A stretch of 64,000 nucleotides of DNA from Chitinophagaceae bacterium (lineage in GTDB: Bacteria > Bacteroidota > Bacteroidia > Chitinophagales > Chitinophagaceae): the NCBI GenBank assembly GCA_016720825.1, contig JADKJV010000006.1, positions 1 through 64,000 of the forward strand, read 5' to 3'. The notes beneath the pieces were generated by a model. The model saw only the letters and a program-made list of their open reading frames with translations. It had not been told where the DNA came from and searched no databases. Positions 37,242-46,101 of the stretch are shown one piece after another (position 1 is the stretch's first letter; every line of letters starts with the position of its first letter). Both the position numbers and the translations under genes were made by a program.

Positions 37242-37667
37242 ATGTCAACCGTTATACAAATCCTGAATGCTGATGTGAATCTCAAATCAATGGTGCGAGC
37301 CATTAAAGCAGCAGGTTTAGAAGAAACGCTCAACGGGGAAGGTCCGTTTACCATACTGGCCCCTGTCAATCTTGCCTTCAGCCAGGCCAAGCCTTATGCA
37401 GGCGAAGAACTGCTCACCCCGTCACGTCATGAATTCCTGACTGATTTGCTGAACTGTTGCATCGTCACAGAAAAAAAACTCAGTCGTAATTTCCTGAACG
37501 GACAGAAACTGAAAACAATCCATGGCAGGGAATTGCAGGTAACTGTAAAAGATGGCGAAATCAGGATCAATGGTGCCAGGATACTGGGCCGTGACCGCCA
37601 GGGATCAAATGGTGTTGTACACTCCACAGATTCCATTGGTGTTATGGCAGAAACGCCTGCTTCCTGA
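37242..37667 (+). CDS. Fasciclin (FAS1) domain protein
   Basis: The 141-residue protein is one FAS1 domain: H1 box GPFTILAPVNLAFSQ (about 34-48) and H2-like GVVHSTDSIGVM near the C-terminus. FAS1 domains mediate adhesion or protein contacts. Unlike most, it has no signal peptide, so it would remain in the cytoplasm unless exported in another way. The H1 box reads APVNLAF where APTDxAF is usual. Confidence 0.88.
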   Translation: MSTVIQILNADVNLKSMVRAIKAAGLEETLNGEGPFTILAPVNLAFSQAKPYAGEELLTPSRHEFLTDLLNCCIVTEKKLSRNFLNGQKLKTIHGRELQVTVKDGEIRINGARILGRDRQGSNGVVHSTDSIGVMAETPAS

Positions 37668-37836
37668 CAAGGGAAGCCGATTCAGGTTTTCCGGCCCGGA
37701 GTCGGGAATTTTCGGTATCTTTATATAGCTGCGGTTGAATGATTAAGGACAGTATCCCTCTCTTCTCAAATACTTACTCTCTGTTTTATTCAGCCGCCGG
37801 GGCTCAACAAAAATCAAGTTTTAATCAGATTGTATT

Positions 37837-38085
37837 ATGACAAACGAACAGGTGGAAAAATTCCTTTTAAAGGAACCGAACAGTAATCCCGTAAAGATTA
37901 ATTTCAAAACACGCAGTTCCCTACTCGGCATTTTCCTGCAGCTTGATGATTATCCTGAACTGAAATCAAAAAACCTCTGGCGCATTGTGAGCGAGACCCG
38001 TATTGATGAGTTCAAAAAAACCAAGAATACAAGTCTGGCCCGCATTTTCAACGGCGTGGAAATCACCCGTCTCGAAAAAGTATAA
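37837..38085 (+). CDS. Hypothetical 82-residue protein
   Basis: I do not recognise this protein. It is a small, charged cytoplasmic sequence (MTNEQVEKFLLKEP..., LWRIVSETRIDEFKKTKN, ending RLEKV) without membrane segments or Cys. A TATCTTTA sequence (37716-37723), one base from TAnnTTTG, lies 113 bases upstream and may be its promoter. Codon use resembles the neighbours, which supports a real gene. Confidence 0.6.
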   Translation: MTNEQVEKFLLKEPNSNPVKINFKTRSSLLGIFLQLDDYPELKSKNLWRIVSETRIDEFKKTKNTSLARIFNGVEITRLEKV

Positions 38086-38100
38086 CCTGCCACGCTGCTT

Positions 38101-40764
38101 TTACTGAAGGCGGGTTAACCGCAGCTGATCCAGCATGGCCTGGTTGATCTCACCATTCATATTATCATTGTAGTCTTCCAGGCTGATCACCACTTTGTGT
38201 TTCCCTTTTTCCAAATGCACAATGACTGCATTGCTGTAACCCCAGTTACTCCATTCTTTTACACCGCGCTGCGGGAAAACGAATGTGCCTGCTTTTTTAC
38301 TGTCGAGCTTTAACTCACGGATTGCACATTTATTTTCCGTATTCGTAGGCCCGTTTCCGTTTGCATACCGGCAATCAATGGCGTATGTACCTGCCATCGG
38401 CACATCCACTGGTATCTCAATCACTTTATTATCTGCTTTGCTGATTTCTGCAAAACCATTTCCGGAGAATCCGGGATAAGTCAGCGCAGAAGGCACCGCA
38501 ACAGTTTCTATTTCGTAAGCAAGCACATCCCTCTTATTGTAATAATTGACCGGCTCACTGGCAAACGACTGTGTCCCTTTTGCGTCCACTGCCACCACCT
38601 GGAATTCACCCCAGGCCGCTTCTTTCAGGCCAAATGGTGAATGACTTGCCGTGGTAATTTTTTTACCGTTACGTATAATTAAATAAGTAAGCCCCATTTC
38701 GCTTTTCCATTCCAGGGTTCCATTACCCATGGTAACCTGGGGCGTGGCAGGCGCAGTCAGGTTTTCTGTCTTATTGATTTTGGGTTCCGGAGCCAGTTTA
38801 CTGCCCATCACGATTTTAATACTGTGATTTCCCGTAAGTGTTGCCGGGAACTCCGGAACAGCCTGCAGTTTTCCATCTAGGATAAACCGGGTGATGATAT
38901 TGCCGGCGCCTTCCAGCTGGATATCCAGCACGGCCTTCCTGTATTTAAAATTGCTGAGTGATTGCTTGCCGGAGAATTGTGCCGGTACAAATGGATGGAA
39001 AGCCAGCCTGTCGCTTTTGAATTCAATACCAAACAGGATTTTGTGAACCATCGCGATGTTCCCCGACAAACTCCAGAGCATGTTGCTGCTGTTGATCACC
39101 GTTCCGGCGAAATCACCATTATCAGCCACATAGTTTTCTTTATTGGTCAGGAATAAAGCCGCCGGCCGGTAAATATCAAAAAATGATTCGGCCACTGCTT
39201 TCTCATTGGAAGCTTTGGCTGCAGCCTGTGCCCAGTATGCCTGTACAAAAGGCCATACGGCATTGTTGTGATAAGCCGGCATGCTCGGTATTTGCGGATA
39301 GATACAGGTAATACCGTAATCCGTTAACGGTACAGACGCTATAATTTTTTTAGCCCGCTGGTCATCGGCTATACCAAATATGATACAAAGTGCCTCGCCC
39401 AATGCTTCCGCACGCGGTGATTGCATTTTATACGACCTGCCATAGAGATACTGTGCATAATAACCTTTGTCAGGCATCCACAAATATTTATTGATACCAT
39501 TTTTGATTTGCAGCGCCAGGGCTGCATGCTTTTTAGAAACATCTGCATGACCGAGGATCATTGCCATTTCACCCAGCACTTTATTGGCCTGGTAATGCGC
39601 GGCATTGGTACCGAGACATTCACTTTCAAAAATATCCGCAGGCTGCATCCATTTGGGATAAGTCTGGTCGCGCCAGTCGAGGAAGGAAGACTCACCCCTC
39701 ACCATGCCTGTTACTTTATCATACGCATTCTGGATATCATCTTCAATCGAGTTCTTGATAATCGTATACGCTGTTTCCAGCCAGTCGCGGTCACCCGTTG
39801 CTTTGTATACTTCCCAGGCAGCGGTGGCCCAGATCATCCGGTCGGTGGATGCAGGATATGCACCGCCTGTACCGGTATCCTGTATGATTCTTTTCTTTTT
39901 GTTCACTTTCCGCAGCAGGCTGTTCATGGCCACTTTCGGCTGCAGGTATGACATCGACAGGATGATACTGTAACTGATATCCCGCGTCCATACACCGGCC
40001 CATTCTTTACCGGTGCGGAATGTACTGTCGGGCTCCACCGCTTTGATCATTTCTTCAATCGACATATTGTACACGGCACCCGCTAAAGGGAAAGCAGCAT
40101 TGTACAACGGAAAAGCAGATATGTCTTTGGTCAGTTCCCAGTTGGTATCAATTTTTTTCTGGTCTTTTTTAGCGTTCAGGATCATCTCGGTTTCATAAAT
40201 CCCGTCCCCGTCACTGTCGCTTAACTGCAATTCTTTCCGCTGGTGGAGGTTATCAAAATCCCAGGTCATCGGCAGAGTAGCCCCGGCAATAAATACACCT
40301 TTGAAATCTTCTTTGAATATTTTAGTCCCGTTGTAACAGGTATAAAAACCTTTCTCATTTAATTGTTTCAGCACATCGCGCATATCCAGTTTTACTTTAA
40401 ACCGGGTATTAGGCTCCAGGTCAATCAAGCCGGCTGAGAGCGACTTAAACTGTTTGCCAAAAGTGATAACGGGTGTTTCGTCGTACCCGTCTCTGCCATG
40501 CACGGTAAACTGGTGATCCTGTCCGGGTACCATTTCATTATCCTTGCCGTTAATAGCAAACTTGAACGTAATATTGGCCGACTGGGAAAGATTATCCGGG
40601 CTTTCGTAATTGCTGGTGAGTTTGGTATCTGTAACAGCCTTCGCCTCGAATTTATCCTGTATGACCCGGTCGGGGTACACGGAAAATGCTTTTGACTGGT
40701 ACAGGGGTTTTTGTGCAGAGGAGGCCATGGAAATAAAAATTACGAAGAAGAATACTGGGCGCAT
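38101..40764 (-). CDS. Exported six-hairpin glycoside hydrolase with C-terminal carbohydrate-binding domain
   Basis: The 887-residue protein has a signal peptide (1-17), an N-terminal beta-rich region (18-225) and an (alpha/alpha)6 catalytic region (about 230-590; GKEWAGVWTRDISYS, TGGAYPASTDRMIWATAAWEV, GESSFLDWRDQTYP, AYHNNAVWPFVQAYWA). A beta-sandwich domain and a CBM6/35-like C-terminal domain (YAIDCRYANGNGP, KHKVVISLEDYNDNMNG) follow. The toroid with WTRD and SSFLDW resembles GH15/GH63-like alpha-glucosidases or debranching enzymes; the exact family is uncertain. It is divergent from a GH13 amylase 297 bp away, so the two probably act on starch or maltodextrin. Confidence 0.75.
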   Translation of the reverse strand: MRPVFFFVIFISMASSAQKPLYQSKAFSVYPDRVIQDKFEAKAVTDTKLTSNYESPDNLSQSANITFKFAINGKDNEMVPGQDHQFTVHGRDGYDETPVITFGKQFKSLSAGLIDLEPNTRFKVKLDMRDVLKQLNEKGFYTCYNGTKIFKEDFKGVFIAGATLPMTWDFDNLHQRKELQLSDSDGDGIYETEMILNAKKDQKKIDTNWELTKDISAFPLYNAAFPLAGAVYNMSIEEMIKAVEPDSTFRTGKEWAGVWTRDISYSIILSMSYLQPKVAMNSLLRKVNKKKRIIQDTGTGGAYPASTDRMIWATAAWEVYKATGDRDWLETAYTIIKNSIEDDIQNAYDKVTGMVRGESSFLDWRDQTYPKWMQPADIFESECLGTNAAHYQANKVLGEMAMILGHADVSKKHAALALQIKNGINKYLWMPDKGYYAQYLYGRSYKMQSPRAEALGEALCIIFGIADDQRAKKIIASVPLTDYGITCIYPQIPSMPAYHNNAVWPFVQAYWAQAAAKASNEKAVAESFFDIYRPAALFLTNKENYVADNGDFAGTVINSSNMLWSLSGNIAMVHKILFGIEFKSDRLAFHPFVPAQFSGKQSLSNFKYRKAVLDIQLEGAGNIITRFILDGKLQAVPEFPATLTGNHSIKIVMGSKLAPEPKINKTENLTAPATPQVTMGNGTLEWKSEMGLTYLIIRNGKKITTASHSPFGLKEAAWGEFQVVAVDAKGTQSFASEPVNYYNKRDVLAYEIETVAVPSALTYPGFSGNGFAEISKADNKVIEIPVDVPMAGTYAIDCRYANGNGPTNTENKCAIRELKLDSKKAGTFVFPQRGVKEWSNWGYSNAVIVHLEKGKHKVVISLEDYNDNMNGEINQAMLDQLRLTRLQ

Positions 40765-40851
40765 GAACGGGGGATTTTAAATGAGTGCCTAAGTTACCTA
40801 TAAAATGACAGATGGAAATTGAGGGTGATCAATGGAATTTACCGGGGTTTT

Positions 40852-40980
40852 ACCACAAAGTGCACAAAGGCATACACCCCGACTACGCTACGCTTCGTCG
40901 GGCAAAGAAAGGACACAAAGGGCTCCCCGTTACCGTAAACTCTTTGTGCACTTTTTGTATTCCTTTGTGCACTTTGTGGT
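40852..40980. repeat. ACCACAAAG foldback element, copy 4
   Basis: ACCACAAAGTGCACAAAGG and its inverse CCTTTGTGCACTTTGTGGT bound a 129-bp element with a CCCGAC...GTCGGG insert in the left arm. This copy sits between divergent glycosidase genes, so it cannot be simply a terminator. Confidence 0.75.
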
Positions 40981-41061
40981 AAAACCGCTGACCATGATCA
41001 ACTGAAACACAAAGAATACTCACTACCTTTCCATATTATTTTCCTCCCAAAATTCAACCCA

Positions 41062-42867
41062 ATGCGCATCTACCGTTTCCTGCTTATCTGCATAGCAAGC
41101 ATATCTGTTCTCATTACAAACGCCCAGATAGAACCCCTCAACTGGTGGGTGGGTATGAAGAACCCCAACCTGCAGTTACTGATCCATGAAGCCAATATCG
41201 GTGATGCCAAAGCCAGCATTCAATACCCCGGTGTTACCATAAAAAAACAAACACCAGGCGACAGTAAAAACTACCTGTTCCTGGATCTGGTCATAGCTGC
41301 CAATACCAGGCCCGGTACATTTAAAATCAATTTTACAAAAAATGGCCAATCAGTTTACAAAGCTGATTACACCCTGCTTGCCCGTGAACCAGGGAGTGCT
41401 TACCGCCAGGGATTTAATTCCAGCGATGTGATGTACCTGATCACGCCTGACCGTTTTGCGAATGGGGATGAAAGCAATGATGTGAATACTGCCATGCGCG
41501 AAAAAACGATTAACCGTGCCAATGATGGTGCCCGTCATGGAGGCGATATCAGGGGTATCATCAACCACCTCGATTATATATCCGGTATGGGTTTCACAGC
41601 GATCTGGCCAACGCCGATGCTGGAGAATGACATGGAAAGGCATTCTTATCATGGTTATTCTATCACCAACCATTATAAAGTGGATCCCCGCTTTGGCACA
41701 CTGGATGAGTACAAAGAGCTTGCCCAAAAAGCAAAAGCCAAAGGGCTGAAACTGATTTTTGATGAAGTGCTGAACCACACCGGCTCCAACTACTGGTGGA
41801 TGCATGACCTTCCTTTTAAAGACTGGATCAATTACCCCGATACACTTATCAGGTCCAGCCACCGCCGGACGGTGAACCAGGACAAATATGCTTCCGGTTA
41901 CGACAGGGACCTCATGATCAAAGGCTGGTTCGACCGCACCATGCCTGATATGAATGCAGCCAATCCTTTCTGTGGCACTTACCTGATACAAAATTCTGTC
42001 TGGTGGATTGAAACCCTCCAGTTAGGAGGCATCCGGCAGGATACTTATTGTTATTCAGATAAAGATTTCCTGACAAGATGGTCATGTACCATTATGAATG
42101 AATACCCCAGCTTCAGTCTCGTTGGTGAGGAATGGAGCCTGAATCCGATGATTACGTCTTACTGGCAAAGTGGTAAAAATAATTCAGATGGCTATAAAAG
42201 CTGCCTGGGTTCTGTAATGTGTTTCCCCCTGCAATCAGCGCTGATCAATGCATTGAATGATAAAGAAGAAAACAAGTGGGAAGAAGGCATGGTAAAATTA
42301 TATGAAGAGCTGGCCAATGATTTTGCTTATCCCAATCCGGAAAAGACACTGGTGTTTTCAGACAACCACGACATGGACCGCATTTATACCCAGCTGAATG
42401 ATAATGCCGCACTCACAAAAATGGCACAAACTTATATACTCACCGTGCGCGGCATCCCGCAATTATTTTATGGTGATGAAATCCTGATGACGAATACCGG
42501 TCACCATAAAGTGGATGGACTGATCCGCTCTGATTTCCCCGGCGGCTGGAAAGGCGACAGCGTAAACGGATTTACCGGCCAGGGTCTTCGCGCCGACCAG
42601 AAAGACATGCAGGATTACCTGCGTAAACTGCTGAACTGGCGTAAAACTTCACAGGCTATACAAAATGGCAAGACATTGCATTTTGTACCTTTTAATAAAG
42701 TATATGTTTACTTCCGTTATACAAACCGGGAAACGGTGATGGTAGTGGTCAATAAGAATAAGACTGAAACAACGGTTGACAGCAGGCGGTTTGATGAATT
42801 CCTGGGAGCTTATATGACCGGGCGGAATGTAATGACGGGAAATGATTTCATTGCATTCTTCATTTAA
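41062..42867 (+). CDS. GH13 neopullulanase/cyclomaltodextrinase-type alpha-amylase (SusA-like)
   Basis: The 601-residue exported enzyme (signal peptide 1-21) has an N-terminal Ig-like domain (25-110), then the GH13 barrel. Catalytic residues are visible: nucleophile Asp327 (GGIRQDTYCY), acid Glu356 (LVGEEWS), stabiliser Asp437 (SDNHDMD). The DEVLNHTGSNYWW segment is region I. It hydrolyses alpha-1,4 links in starch, pullulan or cyclodextrins in the periplasm. The C-terminal beta domain stops early at a TAA (42865); the same frame then reads GGGETVSVFELKKMIDE before a second TAA at 42919, which looks like the natural end. TACCTTTC about 36 bases upstream resembles a -7 element. Confidence 0.9.
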   Translation: MRIYRFLLICIASISVLITNAQIEPLNWWVGMKNPNLQLLIHEANIGDAKASIQYPGVTIKKQTPGDSKNYLFLDLVIAANTRPGTFKINFTKNGQSVYKADYTLLAREPGSAYRQGFNSSDVMYLITPDRFANGDESNDVNTAMREKTINRANDGARHGGDIRGIINHLDYISGMGFTAIWPTPMLENDMERHSYHGYSITNHYKVDPRFGTLDEYKELAQKAKAKGLKLIFDEVLNHTGSNYWWMHDLPFKDWINYPDTLIRSSHRRTVNQDKYASGYDRDLMIKGWFDRTMPDMNAANPFCGTYLIQNSVWWIETLQLGGIRQDTYCYSDKDFLTRWSCTIMNEYPSFSLVGEEWSLNPMITSYWQSGKNNSDGYKSCLGSVMCFPLQSALINALNDKEENKWEEGMVKLYEELANDFAYPNPEKTLVFSDNHDMDRIYTQLNDNAALTKMAQTYILTVRGIPQLFYGDEILMTNTGHHKVDGLIRSDFPGGWKGDSVNGFTGQGLRADQKDMQDYLRKLLNWRKTSQAIQNGKTLHFVPFNKVYVYFRYTNRETVMVVVNKNKTETTVDSRRFDEFLGAYMTGRNVMTGNDFIAFFI

Positions 42868-42955
42868 GGTGGCGGGGAAACGGTGTCGGTATTTGAATTG
42901 AAGAAAATGATAGATGAATAATTTTTTTAACCACAAGGATCACAAAGAAATAAAG

Positions 42956-42988
42956 AAAGGCCACAAAGTGCAGAACTTTGTGGCCTTT
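42956..42988. terminator. Bidirectional hairpin between convergent genes (foldback family, copy 5)
   Basis: A perfect 13-bp stem (AAAGGCCACAAAG / CTTTGTGGCCTTT) with a 7-base loop, between the amylase and the oxidoreductase operon. The left flank from 42929 (AACCACAAGGATCACAAAG) shows that it is a partial copy of the ACCACAAAG family lacking the right outer arm. Confidence 0.7.
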
Positions 42989-43014
42989 AATGTCAACCCA
43001 ATTTTTATGAAAAC

Positions 43015-43578
43015 TCAATAAACCCTCTGCTCCGCCAGCAATTCACTCACCATTTCCGCTCCTCTTTCCAGCGCCTGCTTGTTAATCGGCAGTAAATGAT
43101 GGTATTTCTCCGGCAACACTTTTTTTAACGCTTCCAGTATGGATTCAATTTCCACTACCGGTTTCAGCTGCAGGTAAGCACCAAGAACAATCATGTTCAT
43201 GGTCTTTGCATTTTTCATTTTCAGGGCTTCTGTGGCTGCAGGTATTCCCACCAGCTGGATATCGGTGCGGGTGCTGGGTTTTAAAACATTATCGGATTCA
43301 TACAACAGCACACCACCTGCTTTCACGCGGGGCGCGAATTTATCCATAGACGGCTGGTTCAGCACAATGGCCGAATCAAACAGATGGATAATGGGTGAGC
43401 TGATTTTTTCCGAAGAAAGAATGGTAATGCAATTGGCAGTACCACCGCGCATTTCAGGTCCGTAGGAAGGCATCCAGGAAATTTCCTTGTCTTCCACCAT
43501 GCCTGCATAAGCCAGGGTCATACCGAGTGATAATACACCCTGTCCCCCGAAGCCGGCTACAATGAGTTCTTCTAACAT
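43015..43578 (-). CDS. 2-oxoacid:ferredoxin oxidoreductase, gamma subunit
   Basis: The 187-residue subunit begins LIVAGFGGQGVLSLG, the signature of the gamma (pyruvate/ketoisovalerate catalytic-type) domain, and matches the usual length. With the beta, alpha and ferredoxin-like subunits it forms a complex that oxidatively decarboxylates a 2-oxoacid to its acyl-CoA and reduces ferredoxin, or runs in reverse. It is the last gene of the operon, 18 bp after the beta gene. Confidence 0.92.
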   Translation of the reverse strand: MLEELIVAGFGGQGVLSLGMTLAYAGMVEDKEISWMPSYGPEMRGGTANCITILSSEKISSPIIHLFDSAIVLNQPSMDKFAPRVKAGGVLLYESDNVLKPSTRTDIQLVGIPAATEALKMKNAKTMNMIVLGAYLQLKPVVEIESILEALKKVLPEKYHHLLPINKQALERGAEMVSELLAEQRVY

Positions 43579-43596
43579 AATTGCACCTCCTGTTTT

Positions 43597-44334
43597 TTAT
43601 ACGGGTTTTGGTACTTTAATATCTCCAAGGGGAAATGTTTTCACCATTTCCTCATCGATGAATTTGGATGCTTCCAGCGGTGTCATTTTCCAGTTGGAAG
43701 GGCAGTTGCCGATGATTTCCACCAGGCAAGTCCCTTTATGCAGTTGCTGGTATTTGAACGCCTGCAATAATGCTTTTTTGGCCCTGCGTACTGCATTGGC
43801 ACTGTTGACAGCCTGCCGGCTTACAAAGTAAGAACCGGGCAGTTGTGCCATCAGTTCACTTACTTTGATCGGCGCGCCGTAAAAACTTACATCACGTCCG
43901 TCGGGGCTGGTAGTAGTATGCATACCCGGTAAAGTTGTCGGAGCCATTTGCCCGCTGGTCATTCCGTACACGGCATTATTCATAAACACAATCAGGATAT
44001 TTTCGCCGCGGTTGATGGCGTGCAGTGTTTCACCAATACCGATGGCTGCGAGATCGCCGTCGCCCTGGTAAGTGAAAACATATTTATCAGGCATCAGTCT
44101 TTTGATACCGGTAGCCACTGCACAGGCACGGCCGTGTGCGGCTTCCTGCATGTCTATATCCATATAATCATACGCAAACACGGAACAGCCTACGGGTGCA
44201 ACCCCGATGGTTTGTTCCTGGATGTCCATTTCTTCCACCACTTCCATGATCAGTTTATGCACGAGGCTGTGTGCGCAACCCGGACAATAGTGCATATTCA
44301 CTTCCACCAGTGTGGAAGGTTTGTGATACACCAT
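43597..44334 (-). CDS. 2-oxoacid:ferredoxin oxidoreductase, beta (thiamine diphosphate) subunit
   Basis: The 245-residue subunit binds thiamine diphosphate: CPGCAHS at the N-terminus, GDGDLAAIGIGETLHAINRG (the GDG...metal-binding motif) and NNAVYGMTSGQMAPTT. The short length fits the four-subunit 2-oxoglutarate/2-ketoisovalerate type rather than pyruvate synthases with extra Cys domains. It follows the alpha gene with a 22-codon open frame between. Confidence 0.93.
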   Translation of the reverse strand: MVYHKPSTLVEVNMHYCPGCAHSLVHKLIMEVVEEMDIQEQTIGVAPVGCSVFAYDYMDIDMQEAAHGRACAVATGIKRLMPDKYVFTYQGDGDLAAIGIGETLHAINRGENILIVFMNNAVYGMTSGQMAPTTLPGMHTTTSPDGRDVSFYGAPIKVSELMAQLPGSYFVSRQAVNSANAVRRAKKALLQAFKYQQLHKGTCLVEIIGNCPSNWKMTPLEASKFIDEEMVKTFPLGDIKVPKPV

Positions 44335-44343
44335 TTCATATTC

Positions 44344-44412
44344 CTAGTGCTGGCAGCCGTCAGCGGCTTTATCCACGAGGGTTTCCGGTAATACGTGTTC
44401 GTCGGTATGCAT
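44344..44412 (-). CDS. Possible 22-residue micro-ORF in oxidoreductase operon
   Basis: ATG at 44412 follows the alpha-subunit stop by one base and the frame ends TAG at 44344, 9 bp before the beta start. It encodes MHTDEHVLPETLVDKAADGC plus QH. It fills the intercistronic gap almost exactly, which suggests translational coupling or a small subunit, but it could be chance. Confidence 0.35.
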   Translation of the reverse strand: MHTDEHVLPETLVDKAADGCQH

Positions 44413-44413
44413 T

Positions 44414-45469
44414 TTATTTCCGGGTTAATGTTTCTAAATAATGTACAATTTCTTCCGGGGTAGGCAGCATGCCACCCATCTTACCAAAAAATTCAACAGG
44501 CACTTTGCCATTTACACCTAATCTCACATCTTCCACCATCTGGCCGCTGTTCAGTTCAACACTCAGCATGCATTTTACCTGTGAAGCCAGTTCGAGTAAA
44601 CGGGCGTATGGATAAGGGTACAATGTTATAGGCCTCAGCAATCCGACTTTAATTCCTTTTTCCCTGGCTATATCTATCGCTTTCTGGCAGATACGGGCGC
44701 TGAGTCCGTACGCAACAAATAAATAGTCGGCGTCTTCTGTTTGGATTTCTTCCCAACGCACTTCATTTTCCCTTATCTTTTTATACTTGGCTTCGAGTTT
44801 GAGATTATGCACTTCCATTCTTTCCGGCTGGATGAAAAGTGAAGTGATATAATTACGTTCACGTGTTTTGGGTTTGCCGGTAGTGGCCCAGGCCTTTTCA
44901 ACAACGGGGCGTTTATATTCGTGGAATTTTACTTTCTCCATCATTTGGCCAATGGCACCATCGGATAACATCAGTACCGGGTTCCTGTATTTATCGGCTA
45001 AATCAAAACCGAGATATACAAAATCGGCCATTTCCTGTACGGAAGCGGGCGCGAGTACAATCATTTTATAATCGCCATGGCCACCGCCTTTTACTGACTG
45101 GAAATAATCTCCCTGTCCGGGTTGTATGGTTCCCAGACCGGGACCGGCCCTGTTCACATTTACAATCAGGCAGGGCAGTTCTGCACCGGCGATATAGGAA
45201 ATACCTTCCTGCATCAGGCTGATACCGGGAGAAGAAGATGTGGTCATGGTACGGAAGCCTGCACCTGCAGCGCCATATACCATATTGATGGATGCCACTT
45301 CACTTTCAGCCTGCATCACCACACGGTTGTATTTAGGCATTTCGCGGGCGAGGTATTCCAATACTTCTGACTGGGGAGTGATCGGGTAACCAAAGTAAGC
45401 ATCGCAGCCTGCCTGGATGGCGGCTTCGGCGAGGGCTTCATTACCCTTCATGAGTTTATAAGCTGACAT
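44414..45469 (-). CDS. vorB: 2-oxoacid:ferredoxin oxidoreductase, alpha subunit (VorB-like)
   Basis: The ATG at 45469 is preferred (7 bp after the ferredoxin stop); a longer TTG-initiated frame overlaps the upstream gene. The 351-residue subunit has the YFGYPITPQSEVLEYLA start, the TTSSSPGISLMQEG loop and the central VNVNRAGPGLG stretch of the alpha/PFOR domain I-II family. It pairs with the beta subunit to form the active site. The substrate (branched-chain 2-oxoacid or 2-oxoglutarate) cannot be decided by inspection, so vorB is a family-level name. Confidence 0.88.
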   Translation of the reverse strand: MSAYKLMKGNEALAEAAIQAGCDAYFGYPITPQSEVLEYLAREMPKYNRVVMQAESEVASINMVYGAAGAGFRTMTTSSSPGISLMQEGISYIAGAELPCLIVNVNRAGPGLGTIQPGQGDYFQSVKGGGHGDYKMIVLAPASVQEMADFVYLGFDLADKYRNPVLMLSDGAIGQMMEKVKFHEYKRPVVEKAWATTGKPKTRERNYITSLFIQPERMEVHNLKLEAKYKKIRENEVRWEEIQTEDADYLFVAYGLSARICQKAIDIAREKGIKVGLLRPITLYPYPYARLLELASQVKCMLSVELNSGQMVEDVRLGVNGKVPVEFFGKMGGMLPTPEEIVHYLETLTRK

Positions 45470-45476
45470 AGCAACG

Positions 45477-45806
45477 TTATTTTGCGGGATCAACAAACGT
45501 TTTCAGTTGTTCCCTGATGTCTTCTGGAGTTATATCCACTTTCTTTTTCTTCGGATGAGTACGATAAACAGTAATCACTGCATCAGGGCATACCAGCGCG
45601 CAATTCACGCAACCGGTGCAGGCATCATTGTTGGCAATGATGTAGCGGTAACCTTTGATGTTGATTGTTTCTGAGAGCTTAAGCGCTCCTTCTTTACAGG
45701 CCGCAGTGCAGAGTTCACAGCCCTTGCATTTCTGTATATCAATTTCAACCCTTCCTTTGACTGCTTTTTCCTTGACTGTTTTGGACACAGGTGTATTGTC
45801 TGGCAT
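45477..45806 (-). CDS. 4Fe-4S ferredoxin-type (delta) subunit of the oxidoreductase
   Basis: This 109-residue protein has two [4Fe-4S] motifs, CKGCELCTAACKEGAL and CTGCVNCALVCPDAV, and a Lys-rich N-terminus. It is the first gene of the delta-alpha-beta-gamma operon and carries electrons from the active site to soluble ferredoxin. Confidence 0.93.
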   Translation of the reverse strand: MPDNTPVSKTVKEKAVKGRVEIDIQKCKGCELCTAACKEGALKLSETINIKGYRYIIANNDACTGCVNCALVCPDAVITVYRTHPKKKKVDITPEDIREQLKTFVDPAK

Positions 45807-45901
45807 AGCCGGGTTTTAATCGTTAGAGTCTTACCAAATATCAGTTTTATAAACCCGGAAAAACAGAAAGCCCGTCATAATATGATATGATTAAAGTCAA
45901 T

Positions 45902-45928
45902 AAAAAAAGGCCCGGAACCACCGGGCCT
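45902..45928 (-). terminator. Terminator on minus strand downstream of surface repeat protein
   Basis: AGGCCCGG pairs with CCGGGCCT around AACCA; on the minus strand the stem is followed by a run of T (A7 at 45902-45908). It is the second of two tandem terminators below 46102. Confidence 0.85.
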
Positions 45929-46026
45929 GTTCAGGCGAACCACCTGCTGGTCAGCGTGTTATGAATAACCCACCCCCCGGTCAAACCAAGACCACACCGG
46001 AGTGACCAGCAAACTAAAAGCGACAT

Positions 46027-46091
46027 AAAAAACCGGTACAATATTGCTGCGTTTGGACTTTTAAAGTCCTGCAATCCTAAATATCACCGGT
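46027..46091 (-). terminator. Long nested hairpin / terminator directly after surface repeat protein
   Basis: ACCGGT at both ends (46032-46037, 46086-46091), ATTGC/GCAAT further in and a perfect GGACTTT-T-AAAGTCC core (46055-46069) make a nested stem. On the minus strand it is followed by TTTTTT. Its elaborate structure is more than a terminator needs. Confidence 0.6.
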
Positions 46092-46101
46092 AGTTTTTTT
46101 G

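Noticed and set aside
39421..39951. A 176-residue plus-strand open frame inside the six-hairpin hydrolase gene
   Set aside because: It is antisense to a well-supported gene and lacks any recognisable domain.
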